From Actinomycetes bacterium (GTDB lineage Bacteria; Actinomycetota; Thermoleophilia; BMS3ABIN01), in contig JAJRYJ010000097.1 in assembly GCA_024275795.1 (NCBI GenBank), positions 1 to 33,215 on the forward strand: DNA of 33,215 nt, given 5' to 3'. Shown here one piece after another: positions 7,661-16,109 of this stretch; the stretch's first letter is position 1, and every line of letters starts with the position of its first letter. The position numbers and the translations under genes were made by a program. A model generated the notes under the pieces. It saw only the letters and a program-made list of their open reading frames with translations, was not told the origin of the DNA and searched no databases.

Positions 7661-8083
7661 CTATCTCTCCCCCGCGAACAACCGCTGGTGCACTACCTTG
7701 ATGCAACGATCCATGACGACCTTCAGTCCGCCCTCAACGGCGATGCGTTCAGCCTCTTCGCTGACGATGCCCTGCTGCAGCCATAGTGTATCCGCCCCGA
7801 TGGCCACAGCCGAACGGGCGATGTCGACGCAGGCCTCGGGACGCCGGAAGACGTCCACGATATCCACATGCCCGGGAACCTCCTCGAGACTGCCATAACA
7901 GGGCCTGCCGAGTATCTCATGCACCTTCGGTCTCACGGGCACGACATCATAGCCATGTTCCAACAGGTACCTGGATACCATGTTGCTGGGGCGTTCAGGC
8001 CTGGGCGACGCGCCGACGACGGCGACAACACGCGCCCGCTGCAGAAGTTCGGCCATCTCTCTGTCAGCTACAGCTTCATTCAT
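7661..8083 (-). CDS. CoA-binding domain protein (YccU-like)
   Basis: This 140-residue Rossmann-fold protein belongs to the small CoA-binding family related to the N-terminal domain of succinyl-CoA synthetase alpha. The nucleotide loop VVAVVGASPRPERPSNMVSRYL is near the N-terminus, followed by GYDVVPVRPK, VDIVDVFRRPE, LWLQQGIVSEEA and a conserved cysteine region VMDRCIKVVHQRL. The ORF track extends to 8122, but the ATG at 8083 (MNEAVADRE) gives the usual length. The biological role of these proteins is not established. It is divergent from rpsB. Confidence 0.88.
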   Translation of the reverse strand: MNEAVADREMAELLQRARVVAVVGASPRPERPSNMVSRYLLEHGYDVVPVRPKVHEILGRPCYGSLEEVPGHVDIVDVFRRPEACVDIARSAVAIGADTLWLQQGIVSEEAERIAVEGGLKVVMDRCIKVVHQRLFAGER

Positions 8084-8135
8084 GCCCGTGAGATTATCAT
8101 ATCTCGCAGCGCCCGATTGCACTTTGCGATTCTGG

Positions 8136-8162
8136 CATGAAACAGGCGGTTTCTGCTAGAAT
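8136..8162 (+). promoter_or_regulatory. Extended -10 promoter of the rpsB operon
   Basis: TAGAAT at 8157-8162 is preceded by TG at 8154-8155, forming an extended -10 element (TGCTAGAAT). The -35 region is weak (TGGCAT-like), as is usual for extended -10 promoters. Transcription would start near 8169 and give a leader of about 125 bases before the rpsB TTG. Confidence 0.5.
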
Positions 8163-8163
8163 A

Positions 8164-8202
8164 CTCTGGCTCGGGCTGCACCCTGATTTTTTGCAGCCAG
8201 AG
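8164..8202 (+). promoter_or_regulatory. rpsB leader with two mutually exclusive hairpins
   Basis: CTCTGGCT (8164-8171) can pair with AGCCAGAG (8195-8202), and GGCTGCA (8174-8180) can pair with TGCAGCC (8192-8198). The 3' arms overlap, so only one stem can form fully at a time. It lies right at the predicted transcript start. Leader-mediated control of rpsB by S2 is known in other bacteria, but this sequence is not matched to a known rpsB leader motif. The regulatory reading is inference. Confidence 0.4.
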
Positions 8203-8293
8203 TGAGGATGCCGGGATGTTCCTGCAGCAGAGCCGCGGCCGCCGGAACCAGTCTAGATGCGGCAAATATAAAACTCGAGGAAAGGATCTCGGT

Positions 8294-9205
8294 TTGAGTG
8301 CTGTAACCATGAAGGAACTGCTGGAATCCGGAGTCCATTTCGGACACCAGACCCGCCGTTGGAACCCACGGATGAAACCCTATATCTTTACTGAGAGGGG
8401 CGGAATCCACATCATCGACCTGCAGCAGACCATCAAGCTGATCGATGATGCCCATGACTTCGTCAGGGACCTGGCCGCCAAAGGCAAGAAGACGCTTTTC
8501 GTCGGCACCAAGAAACAGTGTCAGGATAACATCAGGGACGAGGCCGAACGCTGCGGCATGCCGTACGTCTCGCATCGCTGGATCGGCGGACTGCTCACCA
8601 ACTACCAGACGATCTCCAAGCGCATCAAGCGCATGCACGAACTGCGGCGCCTTAAGGAAGAGGGACAGCTGGAACTGCTCCCGACGCTGGAGCAGATGAA
8701 CATGCTTCGCGAGCTGAACAAGCTCGAGACGAACCTGGGCGGCGTCTCCGACATGGACAAGCTGCCGGACGCCGTGTTCGTCATCGATACCCGCCGCGAG
8801 ACCATCGTCATCCGTGAAGCGCGTAAACTCGGTATCCCGGTCGTGGCGCTGGTTGATACCAACTGCGACCCGGACGAGGTTGATTACGTGATTCCCGGGA
8901 ACGACGACGCCATCCGTTCATGCGGCCTGATCATCAGGGCGATCGCCGATGGCGTCACGGAAGGCAAACAGCTCCTGGCGGAAAGGGAGCTCGAGGCCGG
9001 CAAAGCCGCGGCGGAAGAGGCCCGCAAGGCCGCTGAGGCCAGGCAGGCTCAGGAGAAAGCCAGGGAGCAGGAGAAAGTGAAAGAGAAGGCGAAGGCTGCC
9101 GCTGCAGCAAAGGCGGAGCCGAAGGCCGAGGCGGCGACAGCGAGTGAAAAGCAGAAAGAAACCCGCGACCAGCCGGAAGCGGAAGAAGAGAAGAGCGAGG
9201 TGTGA
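8294..9205 (+). CDS. rpsB: 30S ribosomal protein S2
   Basis: S2 is a small-subunit ribosomal protein. The sequence MKELLESGVHFGHQTRRWNPRMKPYIF and the blocks FVGTKKQ, HRWIGGLLTNYQTI and GIPVVALVDTNCDPDEVDYVIPGNDDA are diagnostic. The ORF track start at 8216 is too early. The TTG at 8294 has GGAAAGGA 6 bases upstream and gives 303 residues. After about residue 225 comes a 75-residue Ala/Lys/Glu-rich tail, highly charged and probably extended or helical, longer than in enterobacterial S2. It is followed by tsf, one base after the stop codon. Confidence 0.96.
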   Translation: MSAVTMKELLESGVHFGHQTRRWNPRMKPYIFTERGGIHIIDLQQTIKLIDDAHDFVRDLAAKGKKTLFVGTKKQCQDNIRDEAERCGMPYVSHRWIGGLLTNYQTISKRIKRMHELRRLKEEGQLELLPTLEQMNMLRELNKLETNLGGVSDMDKLPDAVFVIDTRRETIVIREARKLGIPVVALVDTNCDPDEVDYVIPGNDDAIRSCGLIIRAIADGVTEGKQLLAERELEAGKAAAEEARKAAEARQAQEKAREQEKVKEKAKAAAAAKAEPKAEAATASEKQKETRDQPEAEEEKSEV

Positions 9206-9206
9206 T

Positions 9207-9800
9207 GTGGCGATTACCGCGAAGGAAGTAAAGGAGCTGCGGGAACAGACCGGAGCCGGCATGATGGACTGCAAGAAGGCGCTCTCGGAGGTATCAGGCG
9301 ACTTCGACGAGGCAGTCAAGCTGCTCCGGACAAAAGGCCTGGCGGACGCCGCCAAGCGCAGCAGCCGCGATACCAAAGAGGGTCTGATTGACAGTTATGT
9401 CCACGCCGGCGGCGGCATCGGCGTACTGGTCGAAGTCGGCTGCGAGACGGACTTCGTTGCCCGCAACGAGGAGTTCCGCAATTTCGTTCACGATGTAGCC
9501 ATGCATATCGCAGCATCGGCGCCGAAGTATATCTCCCGGGAGGACGTGCCGGAGGATGAGGTCGAATCGGAACTGAAGATCTACCGTGAGCAGGCTGAAG
9601 CCACGGGCAAACCCGAGAACATCCTGGACAAGATAGCCACGGGCAAGCTGGAGAAATACTACCAGCAGGTCTGCCTGCTGGAACAGCCTTTCGTCAAGGA
9701 AGACAAGATGACGGTCGAACAGCTGCGCGGCGAGATAGTCGGCAAGATCGGTGAGAACGTGGAGATCAAGCGCTTCGTCCGTTTCCAACTGGGCAAATAG
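9207..9800 (+). CDS. tsf: Elongation factor Ts
   Basis: EF-Ts is the nucleotide exchange factor for EF-Tu. The GTG at 9207 follows the rpsB stop by one base and gives the canonical N-terminus AITAKEVKELREQTGAGMMD; the signature GCETDFVARNEEF is present. At 197 residues it is of the short type with a reduced core dimerisation region, as in many non-proteobacteria. The ORF track start at 9144 lies inside rpsB and is not used. The order rpsB-tsf-pyrH-frr is conserved across bacteria. Confidence 0.96.
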   Translation: MAITAKEVKELREQTGAGMMDCKKALSEVSGDFDEAVKLLRTKGLADAAKRSSRDTKEGLIDSYVHAGGGIGVLVEVGCETDFVARNEEFRNFVHDVAMHIAASAPKYISREDVPEDEVESELKIYREQAEATGKPENILDKIATGKLEKYYQQVCLLEQPFVKEDKMTVEQLRGEIVGKIGENVEIKRFVRFQLGK

Positions 9801-10562
9801 TTGAGCGGTCGATCCACGGATAATGAAGATCCGAAGGGCGGTGTTCCCGATTCAGTATTCGGGCGTGTCCTGATAAAACTTTCCGGTCAGGCGCTACAGG
9901 ATGGCAGGTATCACAGCATCGACCCAGCCCGCATCGAGGATATCTCGGCGCAGATACGGGCCGCCTGGGAGCGTGGCGTCGAGATAGCGATCGTCGTCGG
10001 CGCCGGCAACATCTTCAGGGGAGTGGCCGGCAGTACCCGCGGCATGGACCGGGCCACCGGCGACTATATGGGGATGATCGCCACCGTGCTCAACGCACTG
10101 GCGCTCCAGGACGGTATGGAGAAACTGGGCCTCGACACGCGGGTCCAGTCCGCCATCGACATGCAGGAGGTGGCCGAGCCCTATATCCGCAGGCGCGCCA
10201 TCAGGCACCTGGAGAAGAAGCGCGTCGTCATCTTTGCCGCCGGCACCGGCAACCCATACTTCACCACCGACACCGCCGCCGCCCTGCGGGCTCTGGAGAT
10301 AAACGCTGAAGCGATACTGATGGCCAAGCGCCGCTACGACGGCGTCTATGATTCGGACCCGGAAGAGAACCCGGATGCCCGCTTCCTGCCGGAAGTCACT
10401 CATCTGGAGGCTATCGAAAAGGGCCTGAAGGTCATGGATACGACGGCGCTCTCCCTCTGCATGGACAATGACCTGCCCATCCACGTGTTCAACATGATGG
10501 ACAGCAAGAACATCCAGCGGGTCCTTTCTGGCGAAAGGGCTGGAACTATAGTAAGCTCGTAA
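9801..10562 (+). CDS. pyrH: UMP kinase
   Basis: PyrH phosphorylates UMP to UDP for nucleotide and cell-wall precursor synthesis. The amino-acid-kinase fold is shown by [69 protein letters not shown] and [18 protein letters not shown]. The start is the TTG at 9801, directly abutting the tsf stop, which gives a short charged N-terminal extension before the fold begins at about residue 22. The true start could be slightly downstream. Length is 253 residues. Confidence 0.95.
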   Translation: MSGRSTDNEDPKGGVPDSVFGRVLIKLSGQALQDGRYHSIDPARIEDISAQIRAAWERGVEIAIVVGAGNIFRGVAGSTRGMDRATGDYMGMIATVLNALALQDGMEKLGLDTRVQSAIDMQEVAEPYIRRRAIRHLEKKRVVIFAAGTGNPYFTTDTAAALRALEINAEAILMAKRRYDGVYDSDPEENPDARFLPEVTHLEAIEKGLKVMDTTALSLCMDNDLPIHVFNMMDSKNIQRVLSGERAGTIVSS

Positions 10563-10607
10563 ACCGGCTCCAGGGCTGCCTGGCCGACTCTCCGACTGGG
10601 GGTTTAC

Positions 10608-11174
10608 ATGAACGAACTGGTAGAAGAGCTATTCAAGGACGGGGGCGAGCGCATGGACAAGGCGGTGAGCGCCTGCCGCAACGAGTTCAACACCGTCAGG
10701 ACCGGCAGGGCTTCGACCTCCCTCCTCGACAGGATCATTGTCGACTACTACGGCACCAGGACCCCGCTGAACCAGCTTGCCAATATCAGCACACCGGAAC
10801 CGAGGCTCCTGGTGGTCACCCCATACGATAAGTCAGCCATCAAGGACATCGAGCATGCGATCCTCGAGTCCGAACTTGGTCTCAATCCCAGCAACGACGG
10901 CAACATCATCCGCCTTTCCATACCGGAGCTCACGGAGGAGCGCCGCAAGGAGATCGTCAAGATCGTCAAGGGCATGGCGGAGAACGGACGCGTCGCCATC
11001 CGCAACATCAGGCGACAGGTGCACGACGACATCCGGGACCTGAAAAAAGAGAGCGTAATCTCGGAAGACGAGCTCCGCTGGGCGGAGGACGAGCTTCAGA
11101 AGATCACTGATAAACACACGGACAAGATCGACGGCCTTCTGAAGCACAAGGAGGAGGAGATCCTGGAGGTATAG
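10608..11174 (+). CDS. frr: Ribosome recycling factor
   Basis: RRF splits post-termination ribosomes together with EF-G. The family signature is clear: ACRNEFNTVRTGRAS, LLDRIIVDYYGTRTPLNQLA, LLVVTPYDKSAIKDIE, GNIIRLSIPELTEERRKEIVK and VAIRNIRRQVHDD. The length of 188 residues is normal. GGGGG at about 10600 precedes the ATG. It is separated from pyrH by 45 bases, the largest gap in this part of the operon, and is followed one base later by uppS. Confidence 0.96.
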   Translation: MNELVEELFKDGGERMDKAVSACRNEFNTVRTGRASTSLLDRIIVDYYGTRTPLNQLANISTPEPRLLVVTPYDKSAIKDIEHAILESELGLNPSNDGNIIRLSIPELTEERRKEIVKIVKGMAENGRVAIRNIRRQVHDDIRDLKKESVISEDELRWAEDELQKITDKHTDKIDGLLKHKEEEILEV

Positions 11175-11175
11175 C

Positions 11176-11925
11176 GTGAGACTCGGCTCCCTCCTGAAGA
11201 AGCTTCGCCGGGGCAGAGACGGAAGCGAAGGTTACGATTCGGATTCCCTGCAAATCCCCCGTTCCATCGCCATCATCATGGATGGAAACGGCAGGTGGGC
11301 AGCGGACCGCAGGTTACCGGCCATCGCCGGCCATCGCGAGGGCGCCAGGGCGCTCAAGCGCACGGTCCACACCGCGCGCGAGGCCGGCGTCAGGGAACTG
11401 ACCGTATATGCCTTTTCCACGGAGAACTGGCAGCGACCCGAGAGCGAGATCAGCAACCTGATGACCATGTTCAGCGAACTCATCGACAAGGAGATTCCGG
11501 AGCTGCACAAACAGGGAATCCGCATCCGGTTCATCGGCCGCCGCCAACAGCTTTCTGAAGAGCTGTTGCGGAAGATGGCGGAATCGGAGACTCTTACCGC
11601 GGACAATACGGCCATGACCCTGTTCGTGGCGTTCAACTACGGGGGGCGAGCAGAGATCATCGATGCCGTACGTGCCGCCGGCAGCAAAGCGTCTGAATGC
11701 ACCGAGGAGTCCTTCAGGCAACATCTGTACGCTCCCGATATGCTCGACCCGGAGCTGTTGATTCGCACCAGCGGCGAACAGCGGCTGAGCAATTTCCTGC
11801 TCTGGCAATGCGCCTACTCCGAGTTCTACTTTTCAGACAAGCTCTGGCCCAGCTTCCAGAGTGAGGACCTGATGGCAGCTATCCGTGAATTCAACCGCCG
11901 CCAGCGGCGTTTCGGAGCCAGGTAG
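11176..11925 (+). CDS. uppS: Isoprenyl (undecaprenyl) diphosphate synthase
   Basis: This cis-prenyltransferase makes the long-chain polyprenyl diphosphate that carries peptidoglycan precursors. The motifs IAIIMDGNGRWAA, STENWQRP, FNYGGRAEIIDA, LLIRTSGEQRLSNFLLWQ and SEFYF are complete, including the catalytic aspartate of MDGNGRWA. A GTG start at 11176 gives 249 residues with a basic N-terminal segment (LLKKLRRGRDG). Product chain length cannot be judged from sequence. It is flanked by frr and cdsA as in many bacteria. Confidence 0.95.
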   Translation: MRLGSLLKKLRRGRDGSEGYDSDSLQIPRSIAIIMDGNGRWAADRRLPAIAGHREGARALKRTVHTAREAGVRELTVYAFSTENWQRPESEISNLMTMFSELIDKEIPELHKQGIRIRFIGRRQQLSEELLRKMAESETLTADNTAMTLFVAFNYGGRAEIIDAVRAAGSKASECTEESFRQHLYAPDMLDPELLIRTSGEQRLSNFLLWQCAYSEFYFSDKLWPSFQSEDLMAAIREFNRRQRRFGAR

Positions 11926-11927
11926 CC

Positions 11928-12719
11928 GTGCTGCTCACAAGGGCACTGGTCGGGCTTCTCGGCATCCCGATCGCCATCATCGTCATCTATCTCGGCGGCA
12001 TCCCGCTGCTGATCTCGCTGATCATCCTCACACTACTGGGACTGCACGAGTTCTACCGCATGACGAGGGCCTACCGTCCCAACCTGCTCGCCGGCTATAT
12101 CGGAGCCATCCTGATTCTTACCGGCGCCTACACATCGCAACTGGAGGGCGCGCTGAGGGGGGCCATCTATCTTTTTGCGCTCACGTTCCTCTTCCATGCC
12201 ATCCGCGGACTCAAGCCGGAGATGCTGGGGGAGATGGCCGTCACCTTTTTCGGTTCATTCTATGTGAGTATGGGCTTCGCTCATGTCATCCTGCTGCGCA
12301 GCCCCGCTTACGGCATCAGCCTGGCGATAATCGTGCTGCTCGCCACCTGGACCTCGGACACGGTCGCCTATGCCGTCGGCCATTTCTACGGACACAGGCC
12401 GATAGCGCCCGTGGCCTCACCCAATAAGACCCTCGAGGGTACTCTGGCCGGATTCGTGGGAACGATCCTGGTGGTGCTGGTCGCCGGCAAGTCCCTGGGA
12501 TGGATGGAATCCTGGCAGTTCTTCATACTCGGCCTGACCATCGCCATAGCCGCTCCCGCCGGAGACCTCTTCGAGTCTTACCTGAAGCGCTCCTCGCAGG
12601 TCAAGGACGCCGGAACCATCATTCCCGGGCACGGCGGCATACTCGACCGCTTCGACTCCCTGCTCTTTGCGGGCGTGGCCGCGTTCTACGTCGTCGGCGC
12701 CATGGTAGGTAACGGCTGA
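11928..12719 (+). CDS. cdsA: Phosphatidate cytidylyltransferase
   Basis: CdsA makes CDP-diacylglycerol, the precursor of membrane phospholipids. The C-terminal signature is complete: SYLKRSSQVKDAGTIIPGHGGILDRFDS. The rest is a multi-pass membrane protein with about seven or eight hydrophobic segments, including LLATWTSDTVAYAVG. The GTG at 11928 is 2 bases after the uppS stop. Length is 263 residues, normal for the family. Its product would feed the CDP-alcohol phosphatidyltransferase at 29321. Confidence 0.95.
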   Translation: MLLTRALVGLLGIPIAIIVIYLGGIPLLISLIILTLLGLHEFYRMTRAYRPNLLAGYIGAILILTGAYTSQLEGALRGAIYLFALTFLFHAIRGLKPEMLGEMAVTFFGSFYVSMGFAHVILLRSPAYGISLAIIVLLATWTSDTVAYAVGHFYGHRPIAPVASPNKTLEGTLAGFVGTILVVLVAGKSLGWMESWQFFILGLTIAIAAPAGDLFESYLKRSSQVKDAGTIIPGHGGILDRFDSLLFAGVAAFYVVGAMVGNG

Positions 12720-12743
12720 CGCAGGCCCGATACCAGCTATAAT
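12716..12743 (+). promoter_or_regulatory. Internal promoter before dxr, probably leaderless
   Basis: A consensus TATAAT at 12738-12743 is preceded 16 bases earlier by CTGACG (12716-12721), a 4/6 match to the -35 consensus. The expected start point is 12750 or 12751, right at the dxr ATG. There is no Shine-Dalgarno in CTAGTACATG. This would let the MEP genes and proS be transcribed apart from rpsB. Confidence 0.55.
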
Positions 12744-12750
12744 CTAGTAC

Positions 12751-13899
12751 ATGCAACGAATACTGATCCTAGGTTCAACCGGCTCCATCGGCACCCAGGC
12801 CCTGGATGTAATCTCCGAAGACCCGGACCTGGTAGCTGTGGGGCTGGCGGCCTCAAAGAGCGATTCACTGCTTGCGGAACAGGCGGTCGAACACGGCATC
12901 GGCCTTTTGGCGATCAACGATGAATCCGCGTCCACCCGGCTGCGAAGCACGCTGCCGGAGGCCGAAGTGCTTTCAGGACCGGGCAGCATCTCCGCGCTGA
13001 TCGAAGCCGTCGACTGCGACCTGGTGCTGAACGCGGTCGTGGGCGCTGCCGGCCTGGAGGCGACCATCGCAGCACTGGAAAAAGGCGTGGACCTCGCCCT
13101 GGCTAACAAGGAAAGCCTCGTGGTCGGTGGTGAGCTGGTAAACAGGATGGCGGCCGAAAGAGGAATCGAGATACTGCCCGTCGACAGCGAACACAGCGCC
13201 ATCTTCCAGTGCTTGAGGGGAGCACGGCCACGCGAGCTTGACCGCATCTTCCTTACCGCCTCCGGCGGCCCTTTCCTGGGAATGTCGCCCAGGGAGCTTG
13301 CAGGCGTCACCCGGGAGGACGCCCTGGATCATCCCCGCTGGGAAATGGGAAGCAAGATCACCATCGACTCGGCTACGCTGATGAACAAAGGACTCGAGAT
13401 CATTGAGGCGCATTACCTGTTCAATACCGGTTACGAGAACATTGAGGTGCTTATCCATCCCCAGTCGATCGTCCACTCGCTGGTCAGGTTCAGCGACGGC
13501 TCCATACTGGCGCAGCTCGGGCGTCCCAGCATGAAGCTTCCCATCGCTTACGCGCTTAATTATCCCGACCGCAAGCCAGTCTCCGTGCCCGAGCTGGACC
13601 TGGCTGCCGAGGAAGATCTCAGCTTCATCCCCCCGGACTATGAGACTTTCCCCTGTCTGGGACTGGCGATGGAGGCTGGACGCAGGGGCGGCGGCGCGCC
13701 CGTGGCGCTCAATGCCGCCAATGAGGTCGCTGTCGCGGCCTTCCTGGACGGCAGGCTTGATTTTACCGGAATAGCCGATGTCGTCGAATGGACACTGGAT
13801 GCCATGGATGCGGATCTGCCGGATACCATCAACGAACTTGCACAGATCAGCGAGGTCGATACGGCGGCGCGCGAACGGGCGGAAAGCCTGGCCGGCTGA
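12751..13899 (+). CDS. dxr: 1-deoxy-D-xylulose 5-phosphate reductoisomerase
   Basis: Dxr (IspC) performs the second step of the MEP isoprenoid pathway, making MEP with NADPH. The NADPH loop GSTGSIGTQ is at residues 7-15, followed by ALANKESLV, the metal and substrate motifs PVDSEHSAIFQCL, and SKITIDSATLMNKGLEIIEA. The sequence VLIHPQSIVHSLV is also conserved. Length is 382 residues. It is separated from cdsA by 31 bases containing a likely promoter, and it lies 3 bases before rseP. Confidence 0.96.
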   Translation: MQRILILGSTGSIGTQALDVISEDPDLVAVGLAASKSDSLLAEQAVEHGIGLLAINDESASTRLRSTLPEAEVLSGPGSISALIEAVDCDLVLNAVVGAAGLEATIAALEKGVDLALANKESLVVGGELVNRMAAERGIEILPVDSEHSAIFQCLRGARPRELDRIFLTASGGPFLGMSPRELAGVTREDALDHPRWEMGSKITIDSATLMNKGLEIIEAHYLFNTGYENIEVLIHPQSIVHSLVRFSDGSILAQLGRPSMKLPIAYALNYPDRKPVSVPELDLAAEEDLSFIPPDYETFPCLGLAMEAGRRGGGAPVALNAANEVAVAAFLDGRLDFTGIADVVEWTLDAMDADLPDTINELAQISEVDTAARERAESLAG

Positions 13900-13902
13900 C
13901 GG

Positions 13903-14964
13903 ATGTTTATCCTGATAGCCATACTTGGGATCGGACTGCTGATCTTCGTGCACGAGCTCGGCCATTTCCTGGCGGCCAAATCATTCGGCATGAAGGTCGA
14001 GAAATTCTATATCGGCTTCCCGCCGGCCATCGCCAAGCGCAAGCGGGGAGAGACCGAATACGGCGTCGGCTTCATCCCCCTTGGAGGTTACGTCAAGATC
14101 ACGGGCATGACCAGGGACGAGGATGTCCCGGAAGACGCGGAACCGCGGGCCTATTATTCCAAACCCGTCTGGCAACGCATCGTTGTCGTCTCGGCGGGCG
14201 CCGCCATGAACGTCGTGCTGGCATTGCTGTTGTTCTTTATCTTCTACTGGCAGTTCATCCCGGAACTGGTCAGCACCAACGAGGTATCGATGGTACAGGT
14301 GGACAGCGGCGCCGCAGCCGCCGGCCTGGAGCCGGGTGACCGCATCCTGGCAATCAATGATATCTCCACCGAGGACCCCGAGGTGCTCAGAGAACAACTA
14401 CAGTCACGGCCCGATGAGGATGTGACACTTCTCATCGAGCGCGAGGGCGAGAAGATGGTGTTAAGCGCCCATGTGGGCCGCCAGGAGGAGACGGGCAACG
14501 GACTGCTGGGGGTCGTCTTCCACGGAAAACAGGTGGGCACTCTCGACGTGCCCGCTTACGAAGCCGTCTACGATGCCGCCAGGGACATTCCCATGATCAC
14601 GCGCGAGGTTTTTATCGTTCTCAAGGAACTGTTCACGTCGGAGGGCCTGGAACAGATAGCGACGCCCATCGGCATCGTCGCCGTATCGTCGGAGACGATC
14701 AAACTCGGATGGGGCATCTACATCCGCGTACTGGGCTTCATCAGCCTGCAGCTGGCTATACTGAACCTGTTGCCGCTGCTGCCGCTGGACGGCGGCCACG
14801 TGATGATGAACCTGGTGGAAAAGGCCAAGGGTTCACCGGTGCGCAAGGAGATCTATGAGAAGATATCCGCTGTGGGGCTTATCATCTTCGTCACGCTGTT
14901 CATCATCGCCCTGATGAACGATGTGCAACGCCTGATGGGGCCCGGTTTCGGACTGGAGCCCTGA
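13903..14964 (+). CDS. rseP: RseP-type site-2 intramembrane metalloprotease
   Basis: This is a membrane-embedded zinc protease that cuts substrates such as anti-sigma factors within the bilayer. The zinc motif HELGH (FVHELGHFLAAK) is near residues 17-28 and the third-ligand motif LLPLLPLDGGHVM is near the C-terminus. Between them is one PDZ domain (about residues 125-205, AAAAGLEPGDRILAIND). Four hydrophobic segments are visible. Length is 353 residues. The position between dxr and ispG is conserved in actinobacteria and others. Confidence 0.94.
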   Translation: MFILIAILGIGLLIFVHELGHFLAAKSFGMKVEKFYIGFPPAIAKRKRGETEYGVGFIPLGGYVKITGMTRDEDVPEDAEPRAYYSKPVWQRIVVVSAGAAMNVVLALLLFFIFYWQFIPELVSTNEVSMVQVDSGAAAAGLEPGDRILAINDISTEDPEVLREQLQSRPDEDVTLLIEREGEKMVLSAHVGRQEETGNGLLGVVFHGKQVGTLDVPAYEAVYDAARDIPMITREVFIVLKELFTSEGLEQIATPIGIVAVSSETIKLGWGIYIRVLGFISLQLAILNLLPLLPLDGGHVMMNLVEKAKGSPVRKEIYEKISAVGLIIFVTLFIIALMNDVQRLMGPGFGLEP

Positions 14965-14980
14965 GGTCGCCGGAGCGGAT

Positions 14981-16027
14981 ATGGCAAGCATCGTACAGAT
15001 AAACATAGGCAAGGTGGCCGTGGGCGCCGGCGCGCCGGTGACGGTCCAGTCCATGACCAACAGCGATACGCGTGACGCCGAGGCGACGCTGGCTCAGATA
15101 CGCAGCCTGGCGACTCATGGTTGCGAGATCGTACGCGTGGCGGTGCCCGATGAGGCGGCCGTCGCCGCCCTGCGGGAGGTTGCCGCCGAGTCGCCCCTGC
15201 CCGTGGTCGCCGACATCCATTTCAAGGCGCAGCTGGCGCTGGACGCCATCGGTGCGGGAGCGGCGGCCCTGCGCATCAACCCGGGCAACATCGGCAGTGA
15301 AGCCAGGATGCGCGAGATAGTGGAAACAGCCGGACTCACCGGCGTGCCCATCCGCATCGGCGTCAATGCCGGTTCCCTGCCTAAGAAGATGCGCGGCCTG
15401 GCGGAGAAGGAGCCGGCACGGGCGCTGGCGGAGACCGTGCTCGAATACGTGGAGCTCTTTGAGAGTTGGGGCCATCGCAACTTCAAGGTCTCCGCCAAGT
15501 CCTCGTCGGTACGCGAGACCATCGATGCCAACCTGGCTCTGGCCGGCGCCATGGATTATCCGATCCACCTGGGAGTGACGGAGGCCGGCACGGTCAGGTC
15601 CGGCAGCGTCAAGAGCGCCGTGGGCATCGGCGCCCTGCTGGCGCAGGGAGTGGGGGATACCATCCGTGTCTCCCTGGCTGGCGACCCGGTAGAGGAGGTG
15701 CGTGTCGGCTTCGAGATACTGCAATCCCTGGGCCTGAGGAAGAAGGGGCCCAACCTGGTGGCCTGCCCCACCTGCGGACGCACGGAGATAGACATAGAGG
15801 CACTGGCGCTGGAGGTGGAACGGCGCCTGGAAGGGCGGGAGGCGAGCATCGAGGTGGCCGTCATGGGCTGCGTGGTCAACGGTCCCGGCGAGGCGAGGCG
15901 CGCCGACTTCGGCATCGCCGGCGGCAAGGGCGAAGGGTTGATCTTCGCCCACGGCAAGCCGCTGCGCAAGGTGCCCGCCGAGCGGCTGGTGGACGCCCTG
16001 TTCGAGGAGATAGACCGGAACCGCTGA
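14981..16027 (+). CDS. ispG: 4-hydroxy-3-methylbut-2-en-1-yl diphosphate synthase
   Basis: IspG (GcpE) is the Fe-S enzyme converting MEcPP to HMBPP in the MEP pathway. The N-terminal TIM barrel is marked by VTVQSMTNSDTRDAEAT, ADIHFKAQLAL, LRINPGNIG and NFKVSAKSS. The C-terminal domain carries the cluster cysteines in CPTCGRTEID and MGCVVNGPGEA. Length is 348 residues, typical for the short bacterial form. GGTCGCCGGAG precedes the ATG. With dxr it supplies prenyl units for uppS upstream. Confidence 0.96.
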   Translation: MASIVQINIGKVAVGAGAPVTVQSMTNSDTRDAEATLAQIRSLATHGCEIVRVAVPDEAAVAALREVAAESPLPVVADIHFKAQLALDAIGAGAAALRINPGNIGSEARMREIVETAGLTGVPIRIGVNAGSLPKKMRGLAEKEPARALAETVLEYVELFESWGHRNFKVSAKSSSVRETIDANLALAGAMDYPIHLGVTEAGTVRSGSVKSAVGIGALLAQGVGDTIRVSLAGDPVEEVRVGFEILQSLGLRKKGPNLVACPTCGRTEIDIEALALEVERRLEGREASIEVAVMGCVVNGPGEARRADFGIAGGKGEGLIFAHGKPLRKVPAERLVDALFEEIDRNR

Positions 16028-16109
16028 TCGGCGTTTTCGGCGCGCATGGGAACAACCCGATATGGTAGGCTATTGCCGTTCCCGCTCAACCTGATTGGAG
16101 CCTGATAAG

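Noticed and set aside
12973-13965. 330-residue minus-strand ORF
   Set aside because: Antisense shadow of dxr and the start of rseP.
14903-15952. 349-residue minus-strand ORF
   Set aside because: Antisense shadow of ispG, whose motifs are complete on the plus strand.
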